Shown: in pieces, positions 33,176-44,020 of the stretch
Layout: every line of letters starts with the position of its first letter
How positions within the stretch are numbered: position 1 is the stretch's first letter
Assembly: GCA_903813345.2 (NCBI GenBank)
Contig: CAIIXF020000008.1
Span: 33,938,867-34,002,866, forward strand
Reading direction: 5' to 3'
DNA from: Owenia fusiformis
Lineage: Eukaryota; Annelida; Polychaeta; Sabellida; Oweniidae
DNA length: 64,000 nucleotides
Translations under genes and position numbers: made by a program
Notes under the pieces: model-generated
Told to the model about the DNA's origin: nothing
The model's database searches: none
What the model saw: only the letters and a program-made list of their open reading frames with translations

Positions 33176-36100
33176 TTAACTTCTACGAACCCATGATCTT
33201 TTCATGGCTTTCTCATAAGTTGTGAGCTTCGGACCAAGATGTTCAGCACCATGACCAGGATCTGTATCAGTTGTATCAGTTGGAGGAATGCCTGTACGTA
33301 CATGATGGTCACCTGAAAAAGATTAAAACAAGTAGATTAATTTCTCAGAATAATGAGTTGGCCGAGAGGGCTTGAGCGCCGGCACGTTCGAGTTAGGGGA
33401 TTGGGCGCCATGACAAAATCACACTAACTAGCTAGTGAGCTTTTCAAAAAGGTTATAATTTCGTGAAAGATGCCAAATGTCAAACAGCAGCCACAATTGA
33501 AGCTTTAACAATATGTTAAGTAACTTCTTAGTAGTGCTGTAATAGCTAATTTCAAATCATTCTCAATATATAAGGAAGATTCACCTGATTGTTCATCTGC
33601 TATGATGAATTCTAATTCTGGAACTGCTTGCTCATCTGGAGCTTGACCATCAGCAACTATGATATCTGGAACTTGCCCCTCTGTTGTGGTCTCTTTGGTT
33701 TTACTGAGAACAATAGTAACATCAAAATCATTTTTAATATGAACAATTGGAACTTTAACATGAAAAATGTCACCACCTGCCATTTGTTACAGATGCTGAT
33801 CGCCAAACACCAATAGGCCACAAAAAGTTGGAGACTATAACAATACAGTATGTCACCACTTCTGGTGATAACATAATAAAATGGAGACCTTTCAGATTAT
33901 ATGAATAAGTGAATCATGTTTTGAAGGAAAAAATATCACTCTGTGCAGACTGTGCTTTACAAAAACAAGCGGTGTGGAGACCATGTGCGTAAGGTGCGGA
34001 TATTAACAGTCATTTTTTTAATTTGATTTTGTGATATTTCACCGACTAAGGCATGCCTTGAACGAAATAATATTCATACATGTGAACAGAATCCTTAGTA
34101 AAAAGGAAATTGTGTAAATAGGTGTGTAGTTCATTCTATAGCGACCCATCAAGCAATAATACTCTATACAAAAGCTTAACCTAACACAAAATGGTAGTAA
34201 TAACAATATGTCACCATTTCATAGCTGTGACATGAAAAGAAAGAATTACACTCACATTTCACCATCTGTATTGTCACCATGTTCAATCGGAAAGTCTATC
34301 CCAGTTCCGCACCAGTTGATTGGTTCGATCACGGTTGATTGTGAACTTTGTTGACTGCTTTCACACCAATTGGTTGAAGAGTGTGAATCCTGGTGAGAAT
34401 CATCACACCAATCAGTTGATGCAGTAATTGGACCTGACACTTGGTATTTGTTGTGTATGTAACGATGGTTAGCTGAGTTAGTCCCTTCGCTTAACAGATG
34501 TCTTAAAGTGATAGATGTCATCCTCTGAAAAAAGTATATATGTAAGTTTAGGACTAGTAGGCCTGAAGCCATGGGTAGGTTAAGAGTTTTACATAGTTTT
34601 TACAAAATCATGCAAATTCTCACCATTTTGAGCACTTCTCATGTGATTTGGGCCAAAATTATCCACATTGAGCCTCTCTGGAATTTTAAAATACTAACCC
34701 CCCCTCCTTTGGCAAAAGCTGGCTACAGGCCTGACTACTTTGTTTGTTGCGCCTTGGAGGGTTGTTCCTATACCATACCATACTACATCCCATACTTACT
34801 CTGTCAGAATCACTGGAAACGTTTTTTGAAATCTGGCTGGTAGATATAGTGAGACCTTCTGAATTTCCATCATCTACTGGCCTGTTCCTTGTCAGAGGCA
34901 TTGCTTTCAGGAACACCTTCTTGTGTTTAGCCCCGGGAACAGCCACACATTTATGACCATCTATTTCATGTACTGTGTGCTTCCCAAGATATTTAACATC
35001 GTTGGAGGTCCCGTTTGCACTCCTGGAGTATACTGGTTGGCCGTGTGGCATTTTGGCTGCTTTTATTGGACTCAACATGAATTTGCATTCTTTCGTGTCA
35101 TCCAGCGTGGTTGGATCAAGAGATCCAAACTCAAGGTTGTGAGAAGTGTGCTTCTGCTTGTGTTTGGTTGTGTCCTGACTATGCTGGGTTGTGTTCCAGT
35201 TGTGCATGGTTGAGTCCGATTTGTGGTGTAAATTAGCACCTTTATTGTGGGTTGTGGTATTGTCGACTGAAGTTGCTGTGAATGTTGTAACTGATTCTGG
35301 AAGAGAGAGAACAATACTACATACTCACATATATTATGCAACATATTGGATAACAAGCATACAAGAGTAACTGGCAGGTTTCTGTTACATTGCTAACATC
35401 TAATGGGTTGTTATAGTAACCACATATGTTGCTGTAGTAGCCAGATACATGTTTTGAGGACAGTGTCATGTTATGTTAGTTATATGACTGTATTCTAGTG
35501 TTACAGTTACCCGATTGAATGCTATGGTTACTTGATTAGTTTGTATGGTTATCTAAATGATTGCTTAGGTTATCTCATTTGTTGGTATGGTACCCTGATT
35601 GAATACTATGGTTACCTAATTAGTTTCTATGGTTACTTGAATGGTTGCTATGGTAACCTACTTAGTTGGTATGGTTACCTGATTCAATACTATGGTTACC
35701 TGATAAGTTGCTATGGTTATCTGAATGTTTGCTATGTTTTCCTGATAAGTTGATATGGTTTTCTGATTGGTTGCTATGGTTACCTGATAGGTTGCTATTA
35801 CTGATGTGTGGGGTAAGTAGCATGTGTTGAAAGTTACAAGTGAGGCCTAGTTCCTTACACAAGGACAGAACATCAGATTCCAGAAAAAGAATGTAGTTGA
35901 TAATCTTCTCCAGCTGCTGAATCTGAAAAACAATATATAACAAGGTATTCACGTGTATTTTATAGAACATTACATTTGTCTAGTCAATAATGGTCTGAAA
36001 AATACTGGATATATGGGTCGGAAATGCTGTATAAGTTTAAGTTTATTCCAATTTTTTTACATGTTACATATAGTATTCATATACAATCTGACGCAAAGCG

Positions 36101-37244
36101 TATATTCCTGTATATTCTCTTCGATTTTCAGCATGAAGACTTAATATGGACATTCTAAAAATTTCTCATTACATTATATTATTGGAAATAAACAAAGATA
36201 GTGATTCACATGACAAAATGTAACAATCTGGAAATTCATTGCAAATCTAACAATTTGTTATTTTACACAGGCCCGTAGCCAGGGGGGGGGGCTCGGGCGA
36301 ATCATTCAGTTTTTCACCAGACTATTTTTGAGTGATTTTTGGCCAAATTTGCCATAGTGAACCCCCCTAGAATTTTTTGGAAATGTGAACCCCCCTTGGA
36401 AAATTCTGGCTATGGGCCTGTTACAATTGTGACAACCAACTGCTATAAATATACCTTTGTTTCTTTCTTGTAAGGATCGTAGCCTGGAATTGTCTCTGAA
36501 AGTTGCTGCACACGTTCATTCAGACTCTGATGTCTCTGTCTGCAATACACAATGATACACACTTTAAGTAAATTGGGGCTCAAAACAAAACATCAATGCA
36601 TGCACAGTAAATTTTCATATGACTTCAACCCCTGAAGTTTTTGAAGTGCAAATGTTCTTCAATGATTCTATAGAAATTGATTTAGCCTCTGAGAACTCAA
36701 CTACTGAATAAAAGACATTAGTAAGAGTTACACAGCGGGTTTGATTACACAAAGCATTTTGACAAAAGAGTTTTGTTACAAAGGATTTTCAATGTTTTTT
36801 AAGCCCAGAGTGCACTTTGAAAAGTAAACCACTGAATATTCTAATTATTCAAATATTATGAAGCATTATCAACCCTCAATTAATAGTCTAGGTACACTAA
36901 TGCATATTTTGTGCAAGAATGTAAGATGCAGATGATGTCTGGAATGAGTTGTTTCTCTGAAAATAGCACATGGTCATGAAATTTCATCTGAAAGTGCACC
37001 CTGACCTTAACCAGGCACGAACAGGAACATGTACCATATTAGATGAACATGAAAAGCTGAAAATGCATCACATTTTTCCCCAGTAAATTTTGTCGCAAAA
37101 TTGTTACCTCTCGCAATCTCTGTGCACCTCCATTGCTTTGCGTTTACTATTGGGTGAGGGGTCTTTCCTCTTTTTACTCCCAGCTGTTTTATCTTCTGGG
37201 AGGAATGGCCAACTTAGCTCTGTGCTTGACTTTGAAGTTTCATC
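33176..37244 (-). CDS. bHLH transcription factor, multi-exon (5' end incomplete)
   Basis: Seven minus-strand exons connect with consistent phases: A 37,108-37,244, B 36,455-36,539, C 35,784-35,922, D 34,800-35,296, E 34,263-34,524, F 33,585-33,776, G 33,176-33,312 (stop). They give 482 residues from exon A onward. Residues about 34-92 are a bHLH: basic region KAMEVHRDCERQRHQ, helix 1 SLNERVQQLSETIP, loop GYDPYKKETK and helix 2 IQQLEKIINYILFLES. It keeps the H-x3-E pattern of class B E-box binders but has His where the third key Arg is usual. SKKRK upstream is a nuclear signal. Exon D is Ser/Thr/Lys-rich, exon E has three WC motifs, and exon F has an acidic duplicated VPDIIVADGQ-like block. 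Exon C ends in a minisatellite; exon F starts in a dispersed repeat and has a weak acceptor. Exon E could also use a nearby GTGAGT. The subfamily is not assignable. Confidence 0.7.
33358..33412 (+). mobile_element. tRNA-like SINE head
   Basis: GTTGGCCGAGAGGGCTTGAG with an A box (TGGCCGAGAGG) is followed 20 bases later by a B-box-like GTTCGAGTTA. No full cloverleaf can be drawn. It lies in an intron of the bHLH gene, between exons F and G. Confidence 0.45.
33772..33890 (+). repeat. Dispersed repeat, copy 2, overlapping an exon boundary
   Basis: It shares with 8,397-8,545 the ordered blocks CCATTTG(C/T)TACAGATGC, CGCCAAACACCAA, GGAGACTAT-type and GTCACCACTT-type sequence. Its left edge contains the minus-strand acceptor GGCAG|GTGGTGAC of exon F, so that splice site may be repeat-derived. 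Confidence 0.55.
34559..34733 (-). mobile_element. MITE of the CAGGCCCGTAGCCAGG family in an intron
   Basis: Ends AGGCCTGAAGCCATGG and GCTGGCTACAGGCCTG; interior has AAATTCTCACCATTTTGAGC, the reverse-orientation core of the family. It lies between exons D and E of the bHLH gene. Confidence 0.75.
35505..35800 (-). repeat. 21-bp minisatellite spanning an exon-intron boundary
   Basis: About 14 units of plus-strand GGTTACCTGATTAGTTGCTAT and variants. On the minus strand the unit reads AACCATAGCAACxxATCAGGT, encoding N-H-S-N-x-S-G, and each unit with CAGGTAACC is a potential donor CAG|GTAACC. Exon C of the bHLH gene ends at the first of these (35,784). All such donors fall in the same phase. The minus frame stays open through seven units to a stop at 35,662. 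Confidence 0.85.
36268..36420 (+). mobile_element. MITE of the CAGGCCCGTAGCCAGG family
   Basis: Left CAGGCCCGTAGCCAGG with a G-run, right TTCTGGCTATGGGCCTG. Lies in the intron between exons B and C of the bHLH gene. Confidence 0.85.
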
Positions 37245-37325
37245 CTAAAAAATAAAAGCACATGAAGAATCGATTATTTAAACAGAAGAGTTAAGAAGAG
37301 GAAATACCCAAAGAATTCATATATA

Positions 37326-37475
37326 GAGGTTATTTAATGGGAGGTTTTTGATACAGGGTATATCTGAGGGAAATACAATATATCTACCTGAGGGGACCAT
37401 AGGGACCGTGGGTTGATATATTGTATTTACTGAGGAATATACCCTGTATTAAAAATCAAGCATTTAATAACTGAT
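37326..37475. mobile_element. Hairpin MITE
   Basis: ATACAGGGTATATCTGAGG and GAAATACAATATAT are mirrored by ATATATTGTATTTAC and AATATACCCTGTAT; weaker inverted similarity extends outwards (GTTATTTAATG / CATTTAATAAC). It can fold nearly end to end. Confidence 0.7.
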
Positions 37476-37546
37476 TTATTGTATACTTAGTACATTATGA
37501 GGAATAATAGCCAAGTCTCCTGGCTCAGTATCTACTGCCTGAATTT

Positions 37547-37619
37547 GTGACGTCGTAGATTTGATGAGCGGGTGATATCAGCGGGTGATACATGTATATA
37601 TATCACCCGCTCACGTCAC
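37547..37619. repeat. Inverted repeat with CRE-like ends
   Basis: GTGACGT, then GAGCGGGTGATAT on the left is mirrored by ATATCACCCGCTC, then ACGTCAC on the right, with a third GCGGGTGATA between. It might be a small element or a regulatory stem near the 5' side of the bHLH exons; no exon is confirmed here. Confidence 0.5.
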
Positions 37620-38514
37620 ATATCAATTATATACTCCTGCATGTTATTTACCTATAACATTACTAAGTATGGGATAAATAAACCTATCTCCATTAATGTT
37701 AAGAGGTTCATCTTTATATGGATGTTTATATGTTTTACAAGGTTGAAAAAATGATTTAAAATGAACAATAATATAGATTGACAGTTTGATTGAGGGATTG
37801 AGACAGAACTGAATGACAAGAGATACCCTGCTGGCGAATGAAACAAGTGCTGACATCTTTAAATGGAAAGAAAGTTATATGCTCTATGTAAGTTATATAA
37901 AGTCAAGCAAGTTGAAGATGCTATCACATTCGTTTTTTAATAAAGTTTTTTATCATAAGTAGTTCTTCAATATTTGTGTTACTCAAGGGGCGAGGAGGAT
38001 AATTCTCAATAAATGGTGTATAGTTGGTTTGGCAGCATTTTCAGTTAGGGGAGAGTCTTGGATGAAACTTCCACCTAGGTGATAGCTTCACAGAGTGGTA
38101 GGAAGTTCTTTTTTTTGAGGAGTTAGCCCCCCACCCCCCAAAAACACCCCACCCGGGAAAAAAAATTGTTCACAGTAAATAACCTTAGATATTTTGATGT
38201 TTGTAAGTGACATACATGGATATTATATATATGAATCATTTGCAGTATAATTGATGCTTATTGCTCCTAAGGAAATTGAATATTAGTACAAGGTGTGTAC
38301 ACCAGGGGGCAAATTCGTGACTCATTTTCTTACTATTTTGATCCTAACTTTTCAATTAGACACTGCAAGAGGTTGAAAAAATTTATGGGAAGTGCCCAAT
38401 AGCAGGGTTAGTAAACCTGAAAGATGCAAAGCCATTGAAAAGGTAGGAGCTGAGAAAAAAAATGTTGATTTTTCGAAAAATTTGACATTTTTGACAGTTG
38501 GATTTTGTGTATGA

Positions 38515-39290
38515 CTATAGCTGACCCCTATAGTTTCTAGATCCATCCCTCTATAATGATATTTATGGTTTTATAGTGTGAAACTAAGATGTAAAACATA
38601 ATTTAGATGGGTTTTAAGGAAGTTAAAGGTTTTAAACAAGTCCAAAATTTGAAAAATTGTAAATATAAGGTTTCAAATTTACATATTCCAGGTATAGCCA
38701 TGGCTGACCCCTATAGTTTCTAGATCCATTCCTCTATGATGATATTTATGGTTTTGCCATGTGGAACTAATATGTAAAACACAATTTAGATGGGTTTTAA
38801 GAAAGTTTAAGGTTTTAAACAAATCCAAAATTTAAAAAATTGTGAATATAAGGTTTTAAATTTACGAATTTCAGGTATAGCCACGGCTAACCCTTATGGT
38901 TTTTACATCCATACCTCTATGATTAAATATACAGTTTTAGAGTGTGGGACTAAGATTTAACATATCTAAAATGAATTTTAAGGAAGTTTAAGGTTTTAAA
39001 CAAGTCCGAAATTTGAAGAATTGTAAATGTTAGGTTTCAAATTCATGAATTTCAGGTATAGCCAAAGATGACCCTTATGGTTTTTACATCTATACCTCAG
39101 GGATGAAATATATAGTTTTAAGAGTATTTAACTAAAATGTAAAAGATACCTAAGATGAGTTTGAAGGAAGTTCAAGGTTTTAAACAAGTGCAAAATTTGA
39201 AAAATTGATCTCAAAATTGGTCTCAAATTCACGTTATTCAGGTACAGCCTTGAATGAGCCCTGATAATTGAAGGTTATGAGCATAATGGT
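38515..39290 (+). repeat. 183-bp tandem array, left arm
   Basis: Units contain GACCCCTATAGTTTCTAGAT, GGTTTTAAACAAGTCCAAAA and AATATAAGGTTTCAAATTTA. Landmarks near 38,521, 38,705, 38,886 and 39,067 give a period of 181-184. Units diverge progressively towards the centre. Confidence 0.85.
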
Positions 39291-39388
39291 ATCAACTATG
39301 ATATCATAGCTTAGAGACCAGGTGTAGAATATATACCTGTTGCAGCAGTTAGTCTACTGCATATAGATGGAGTGAAAAGTCGTGAACT

Positions 39389-39893
39389 ACAGTAAAATCT
39401 CTCTAATCTGAATGCTACTGGTATTTGGACCAGCTAAAAGCATTCTAATTAGGAGTGTTTGAATTCTGAGGTTTTTACATCTACAATACAAGTTCTGGAT
39501 TTTGAAGAAATATGAATGCATTCTCAATGAAAAATATTAATAATATTTATACTGACCACATAAAAAGCTTAATAGCATTCCAAAATCCAATTCAAAAGTT
39601 TTGATATCATAACAATTCAGTGTTAAACTTACAATATTTGAGCAATTTTGTAAGAAATATGTGATATTTGGTAAAAAGAGTTCAAGTTAGACAGGTTAAT
39701 TTTTCAAATATGAGTGTTCACTGTTTGAAGTAAGAGGTATTCAGATTTCAATTTTTTAAACATAGGAGTCAATGGGAGGAAAAATTGGACTGGGAAAAGT
39801 GTTCAGATTGGTTGGTGTTCAGATTAGTCAGGTGTTGGGATGATTGGTAGGTGTTCAGAATAGTCAGGTGTTTGAATATACAGGTTTCACTGT
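39389..39893. mobile_element. MITE with ACAGTRAAAYCT ends
   Basis: Starts ACAGTAAAATCTCTC and ends CAGGTTTCACTGT. GTGTTCAGATT-type motifs recur near the right end. Related ends occur at 48,354-48,514 and 58,297. It lies inside the giant inverted-repeat element. Confidence 0.7.
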
Positions 39894-40337
39894 TGATATA
39901 TCATTTATACAAGATGAAGAACTAGAACTTCTGTACTACGTGCATTAAATAATTTTAAAGAAAGCACTCATGACACTTTGCTTGTACAACTTGAAAATCA
40001 ACAACACTTTAAGATTTGATAAAGGTGTCTACCAAATGAGTAATCCACATAAATTCAAATACAAGCACTTGGCATGCTATTCCCTATGATGCTATTTATA
40101 GATTTTTAGTCAATGTTATTGATCAGCTTATTGGTTTCATTACTTTCTCTTGAATCTAAAATTGACCTTGGGTTTATGAGAGTAGTAAATTGGAATGCAG
40201 TTATATGGAGTATTGAATTGGCTGGAATTGGACACACGTAGCCTAGCTATGTGTGAGTAAACTATGATCTATACAAACAGTTCGTTTGACAATGATCATC
40301 TATCTTATCTGTAAAATCAGAACTTAAAAAGGGGTTT

Positions 40338-40880
40338 GAAATGGAGATCGATGAAACCATACCACAAATTGATAAAACGTTCGTGATCGATGCAATGGCT
40401 ATGACAAAAGGAAAATTAAGATTAACTTATATGTTGAAATTTGGAGAGTTTTGGAAAGCTATATTTGACTACTCCATCAAATCTAGTAAATGAGCCCAAA
40501 GAATAGATTTCATATTAGACTCCTAGTAGTCTCCATCGGTAAAGGATTCTGAAAGAATGCGAAGAATGGATGCTTCCCCTACTGAACTTTAATCCAAAGA
40601 AGAAATTACACCATTACCTAAAAATATGAATACCTTTTGGCCAAGTCATATAATACAAATTTTCAAAGATTACAAAGAAATTTAATAAAGCAGCATTCTA
40701 AAAGTGTGCCAAATGTCAAGATTGTTTTAAGTGGAACTATTGGAGAGAACTCAAATATCTGTGAAAATGATAACTGAAATCCCCTGTTAAATTCCACTCT
40801 TGAAGAGGCTGATTCACTCCTCTGTTTTACATTCAGCAGGAGAACATGTGGGACTACAGTAATTTGCATCAAATGACACT
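40338..40880 (+). pseudogene. Decayed coding fragment inside the giant element
   Basis: Short translated stretches (FVIDAMAMTKGK; KFGEFWKAIFDY with SIKSSK; LPKNMNTFWPS; STLEEADSLL) occur in order and recall a PIN/FEN-nuclease-like protein common as repeated, uncharacterised genes in marine invertebrates (IDGMAL, FGEL, VFDRY, EEAD motifs). The fragment is clearly non-functional. The assignment is from memory of motif style and is tentative. It may be the remnant of the element's own gene. Confidence 0.35.
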
Positions 40881-41467
40881 GATTTTCTAATTTTATGACT
40901 ATCATTTCAATAAATGTAAAAAAATTCTTCAACTGCTAGAAAATGTCATCTGCAAAGTCAGTATGTAAACATTTTCTACAATGTCTGTTTGTTTGAAACA
41001 TATTGATCATATATATTACCATATATACTTTTTTGATCTACATGAAGATTTTAGTGTGACAAGACCCTTTTATCCTGGAGTTCCTAATCTCATTGCACTA
41101 ACGGGAGTTTCTAGGCCCAGCGGGGTATGATCCTTATTTTCCCAAATAATTACTGTTGTCTGATGTTTTATTGGGAGTGTAGTGATTATAATTTGATAAT
41201 TTATAATAATATTTTGTATTAGGAGATGATCATTGCTTAATTACGGTATGGGCATAACAAAATATCGAGAAATCATGTTTCTTTTAATTAACCATGTCTT
41301 TATGTATTTTGACAATGTAGAACATTACATCGAACATGTTGATGTGAAAAAGTAAAAATGCTATATCACATAATAAATATCATCAAATAATAATTAATTA
41401 GTTATAATCCATTTAATCAATCAATTACTACACTGTATACGATACCCCTAAGAGCAGTTAGCACTCA

Positions 41468-41831
41468 TAGAGAGGATAAAATAATTTCTATTTGAGACAG
41501 GGTGCAAACAACCCACCCACATGCATCAATATGTTGTGTTTTGATACACAGTTAACCCCTTTAAAGAAATAATGCATTCCATCAAGGGTTTAAAAGATAT
41601 CAAATATGGGAAAATAACAGGAAAATATTGTTTTCTGCTTTATTTAAAAGAAATTTATTATTCCTTTTTATGGGTTAACTATGTCTCAAAACGCAACATA
41701 TCGATGCAACAAAAATTGAAAAAAGCAGGGGTAAAAGGGCTTGAAAATCAGGACAACATTTCCGAAAAAACATGTGGGTGGATTGTTTGCACCTTCGCTG
41801 TCTCAAAGTCCAAACTATTTTATCATCTCTA
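41468..41831. mobile_element. MITE with TAGAGA(G/T)GATAAAATA ends
   Basis: The left arm contains GGGTGCAAACAACCCACCCA and CATG; the right arm is its complement with changes (CATGTGGGTGGATTGTTTGC). About 80 bp are inverted at each end. Nested in the giant element. Confidence 0.75.
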
Positions 41832-42002
41832 AGAGTTCTTTTCCCGTAGGTAATGCAATGGCCTATCATATGCACCTGCTTAAATCCTCAGGAAACAGAC
41901 AAAATCTAACATATGACTGTCTGCAATATGTTGCGATACTTTCCGTGATCCTTTGAGACCTGATATTTCTCAATTTTTCAAACACTGCACTTGTTAAAAT
42001 TC

Positions 42003-42510
42003 TTAAAGAGACTCTATGCCATAGGATAACACAATCAAGACCCCTCCGGACTTTTTTGCATATTGAGTTTCACCACATATATACCCATCTACTTACCAAA
42101 GAAGAAGTCCCAAATCCCCCTCTTTCAGTGTTAATTTGGCGATTGTGCTGGCAGATCTAATTATTTTCGAAGAAATTAATTCAATCTGAAGTTTGAATAT
42201 ACCGGGAAAGTCCTTTTGTTATCTGATTGGTCGATGAATTTGTTTATCATAAACCTGATTGGCTGCCTGGTTCAAGGCGCTTGTGGGCGCTTGTGTGACT
42301 CAATGGGGATTCCCCTCGCTAGCCGAGGAATCGATTGTGTTTAAATCTGGAGTTTGGTTGTTCTGTTGATTATTTCCGATATTTCGGCAATAATATACCC
42401 AAAAATTATTCTCAAGATATATCCATGGTGTGTGAGATATTATATGAGCAATAACAATAGAACATCATCGATTGTCTGGGAGAGAAACCTATGGCATAAT
42501 GCATCTTTAA
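42003..42510. mobile_element. TTAA-flanked MITE (piggyBac-like ends)
   Basis: TTAA then AGAGACTCTATGCCATAGG on the left; CCTATGGCATAATGCATCT then TTAA on the right. TTAA duplication suggests a piggyBac- or Kolobok-type mobiliser. It lies directly beside the right-arm tandem array of the giant element. Confidence 0.75.
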
Positions 42511-42519
42511 ACTTCCTTA

Positions 42520-43490
42520 ACATTCATCTTCGGTATGTTTTACTTCTTAGTTTCATACTCTAAAAATATATGTTTCATCATAGAGGTATGGATGATTTTG
42601 GACTTGTTAAAATCGTTAACATCCTTAAAACCCATCTAAATTATGTTCTACAACATAACCTTTAGTTAGACAGTACATCTTTAGTTCCACACTACAAAAC
42701 CATAAATATTACCAAAGAGGGATGGATTTAGAAACTATAGGGGTCAGACATGGCTATACCTGGAATTCGTAAATTTGAAACCTTATATTTACAACTTTTC
42801 AAATTTTGGAGTTGTTTAAAACCTTTAACTTCCTTAAAACCCATCTAAACTATGTTTTACATCTTAGTTCCACACTATTAAACCATAAATATCATCATAG
42901 AGGGATGGATCTAGAACCTATAGGGGTCAGCCATGGTTATACCTGGAATTCGTAAATTTGAAACCTTATATTTACAATTTTTCAAATTTTGGACTTGTTA
43001 AAAACCTTTAACTTCCTTAAAACCCATCTAAATTATGTTTTACATCTTAGTTCCACACTATAAAACCATAAATATCATCATAGAGGGATGGATCTAGAAA
43101 CTATAGGGGTCAGTCATGGCTATACCTGGAATTCGTAAATTTGAAACCTTATATTTACAATTTTTCAAATTTTGGACTTGTTTAAAACCTTTAACTTCCT
43201 TAAAACCCATCTAAATTATGTTTTACATCTTAGTTCCACACTATAAAACCATAAATATCATCATAGAGGGATGGATCTAGAAACTATAGGGGTCAGCCAT
43301 GGCTATACCTGGAATTCGTAAATTTGAAACCTTATATTTACAATTTTTCAAATTTTGGACTTGTTTAAAACCTTTAACTTCCTTAAAACCCATCTAAATT
43401 ATGTTTTACATCTTAGTTTCACACTATAAAACCATAAATATCATTATAGAGGGATGGATCTAGAAATTATAAGGGTCAGCTATAGTCATA
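42520..43490 (-). repeat. 183-bp tandem array, right arm
   Basis: GGGATGGAT recurs at 42,719, 42,902, 43,085, 43,268 and 43,451, an exact 183-bp period, and the units are very similar to each other. It is the inverted counterpart of the array at 38,515-39,290. Confidence 0.95.
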
Positions 43491-44020
43491 CACAAAATCC
43501 AGCTGTCAAAAATGTCAAAATTTTCAAAAAATCAACAGTTTTTTTCTCAGCTCCTACCTCTTCCATGGATTTGCATCTTTCAGGGTTACTAACCCTGCTA
43601 TTGGGCACTTCCCATGAATTTTTCCAACCTCTTACAGTGTCTAATTGAAAAGTTGGAATCAAAATAGTGATAAAATGAGTCACGAATTTGCCCCCTGGGG
43701 TACATACTTTGTACTAATTTTCAAATTCTTTAGGAGTTATCAGCATCAATTATACTGCAAGTGATTCATATATATAATATCTATGTATGTCACTTACAAA
43801 CATCAAAATATCTAAGGTTATTTAGTGTGAACAATTTTTTCCCCAGGGTGGGGTGTTTTTTGGGGGTGGGGGGCTAACTCCTCAAAAAAAAGAACTTCCT
43901 ACCACTCTGTGAAGCTATCACCTAGGTGGAAGTTTCATCCAAGACTCTCCCCTAACTAAAAATGCTGCCAAACCAACTATACGCCATTTATTGAGAATTT
44001 TCCTTCCCGCCCCTAGAGTA

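Larger units (their letters stand above)
37980..44020. mobile_element. Giant (~6 kb) inverted-repeat DNA element
   Basis: The left arm (37,980-about 39,290) and right arm (about 42,511-44,020) are inverted copies. The outer ~500 bp match closely (ends TACTC(A/T)AGGGGCG; shared blocks AATTCTCAATAAATGG, AGCCCCCCACCCCC, CAGGGGGCAAATTCGTGAC and GGGAAGTGCCCAATAGCAGG). Inside this each arm carries a tandem array of a 183-bp unit, about 4 diverged units on the left and 5-6 more uniform ones on the right. The central ~3 kb holds other elements and a decayed protein fragment. The build resembles foldback elements such as sea-urchin TU or Drosophila FB. The superfamily is unassigned and the target duplication unclear. 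Confidence 0.8.

Noticed and set aside
35532-35753. Plus-strand open frame rich in Tyr/Gly repeats
   Set aside because: It is the antisense of the 21-bp minisatellite, open only because the period is a multiple of three.
37501-37546. Extra minus-strand exon (AVDTEPGDLAIIPHN) upstream of bHLH exon A
   Set aside because: Its acceptor is acceptable, but the only phase-compatible donor (AAT|GTACTA) is very weak.
37980-44020. Polinton or other virus-like origin for the giant inverted-repeat element
   Set aside because: No capsid, polymerase, integrase or protease motif was seen, and the size and tandem-array arms fit a foldback DNA element better.
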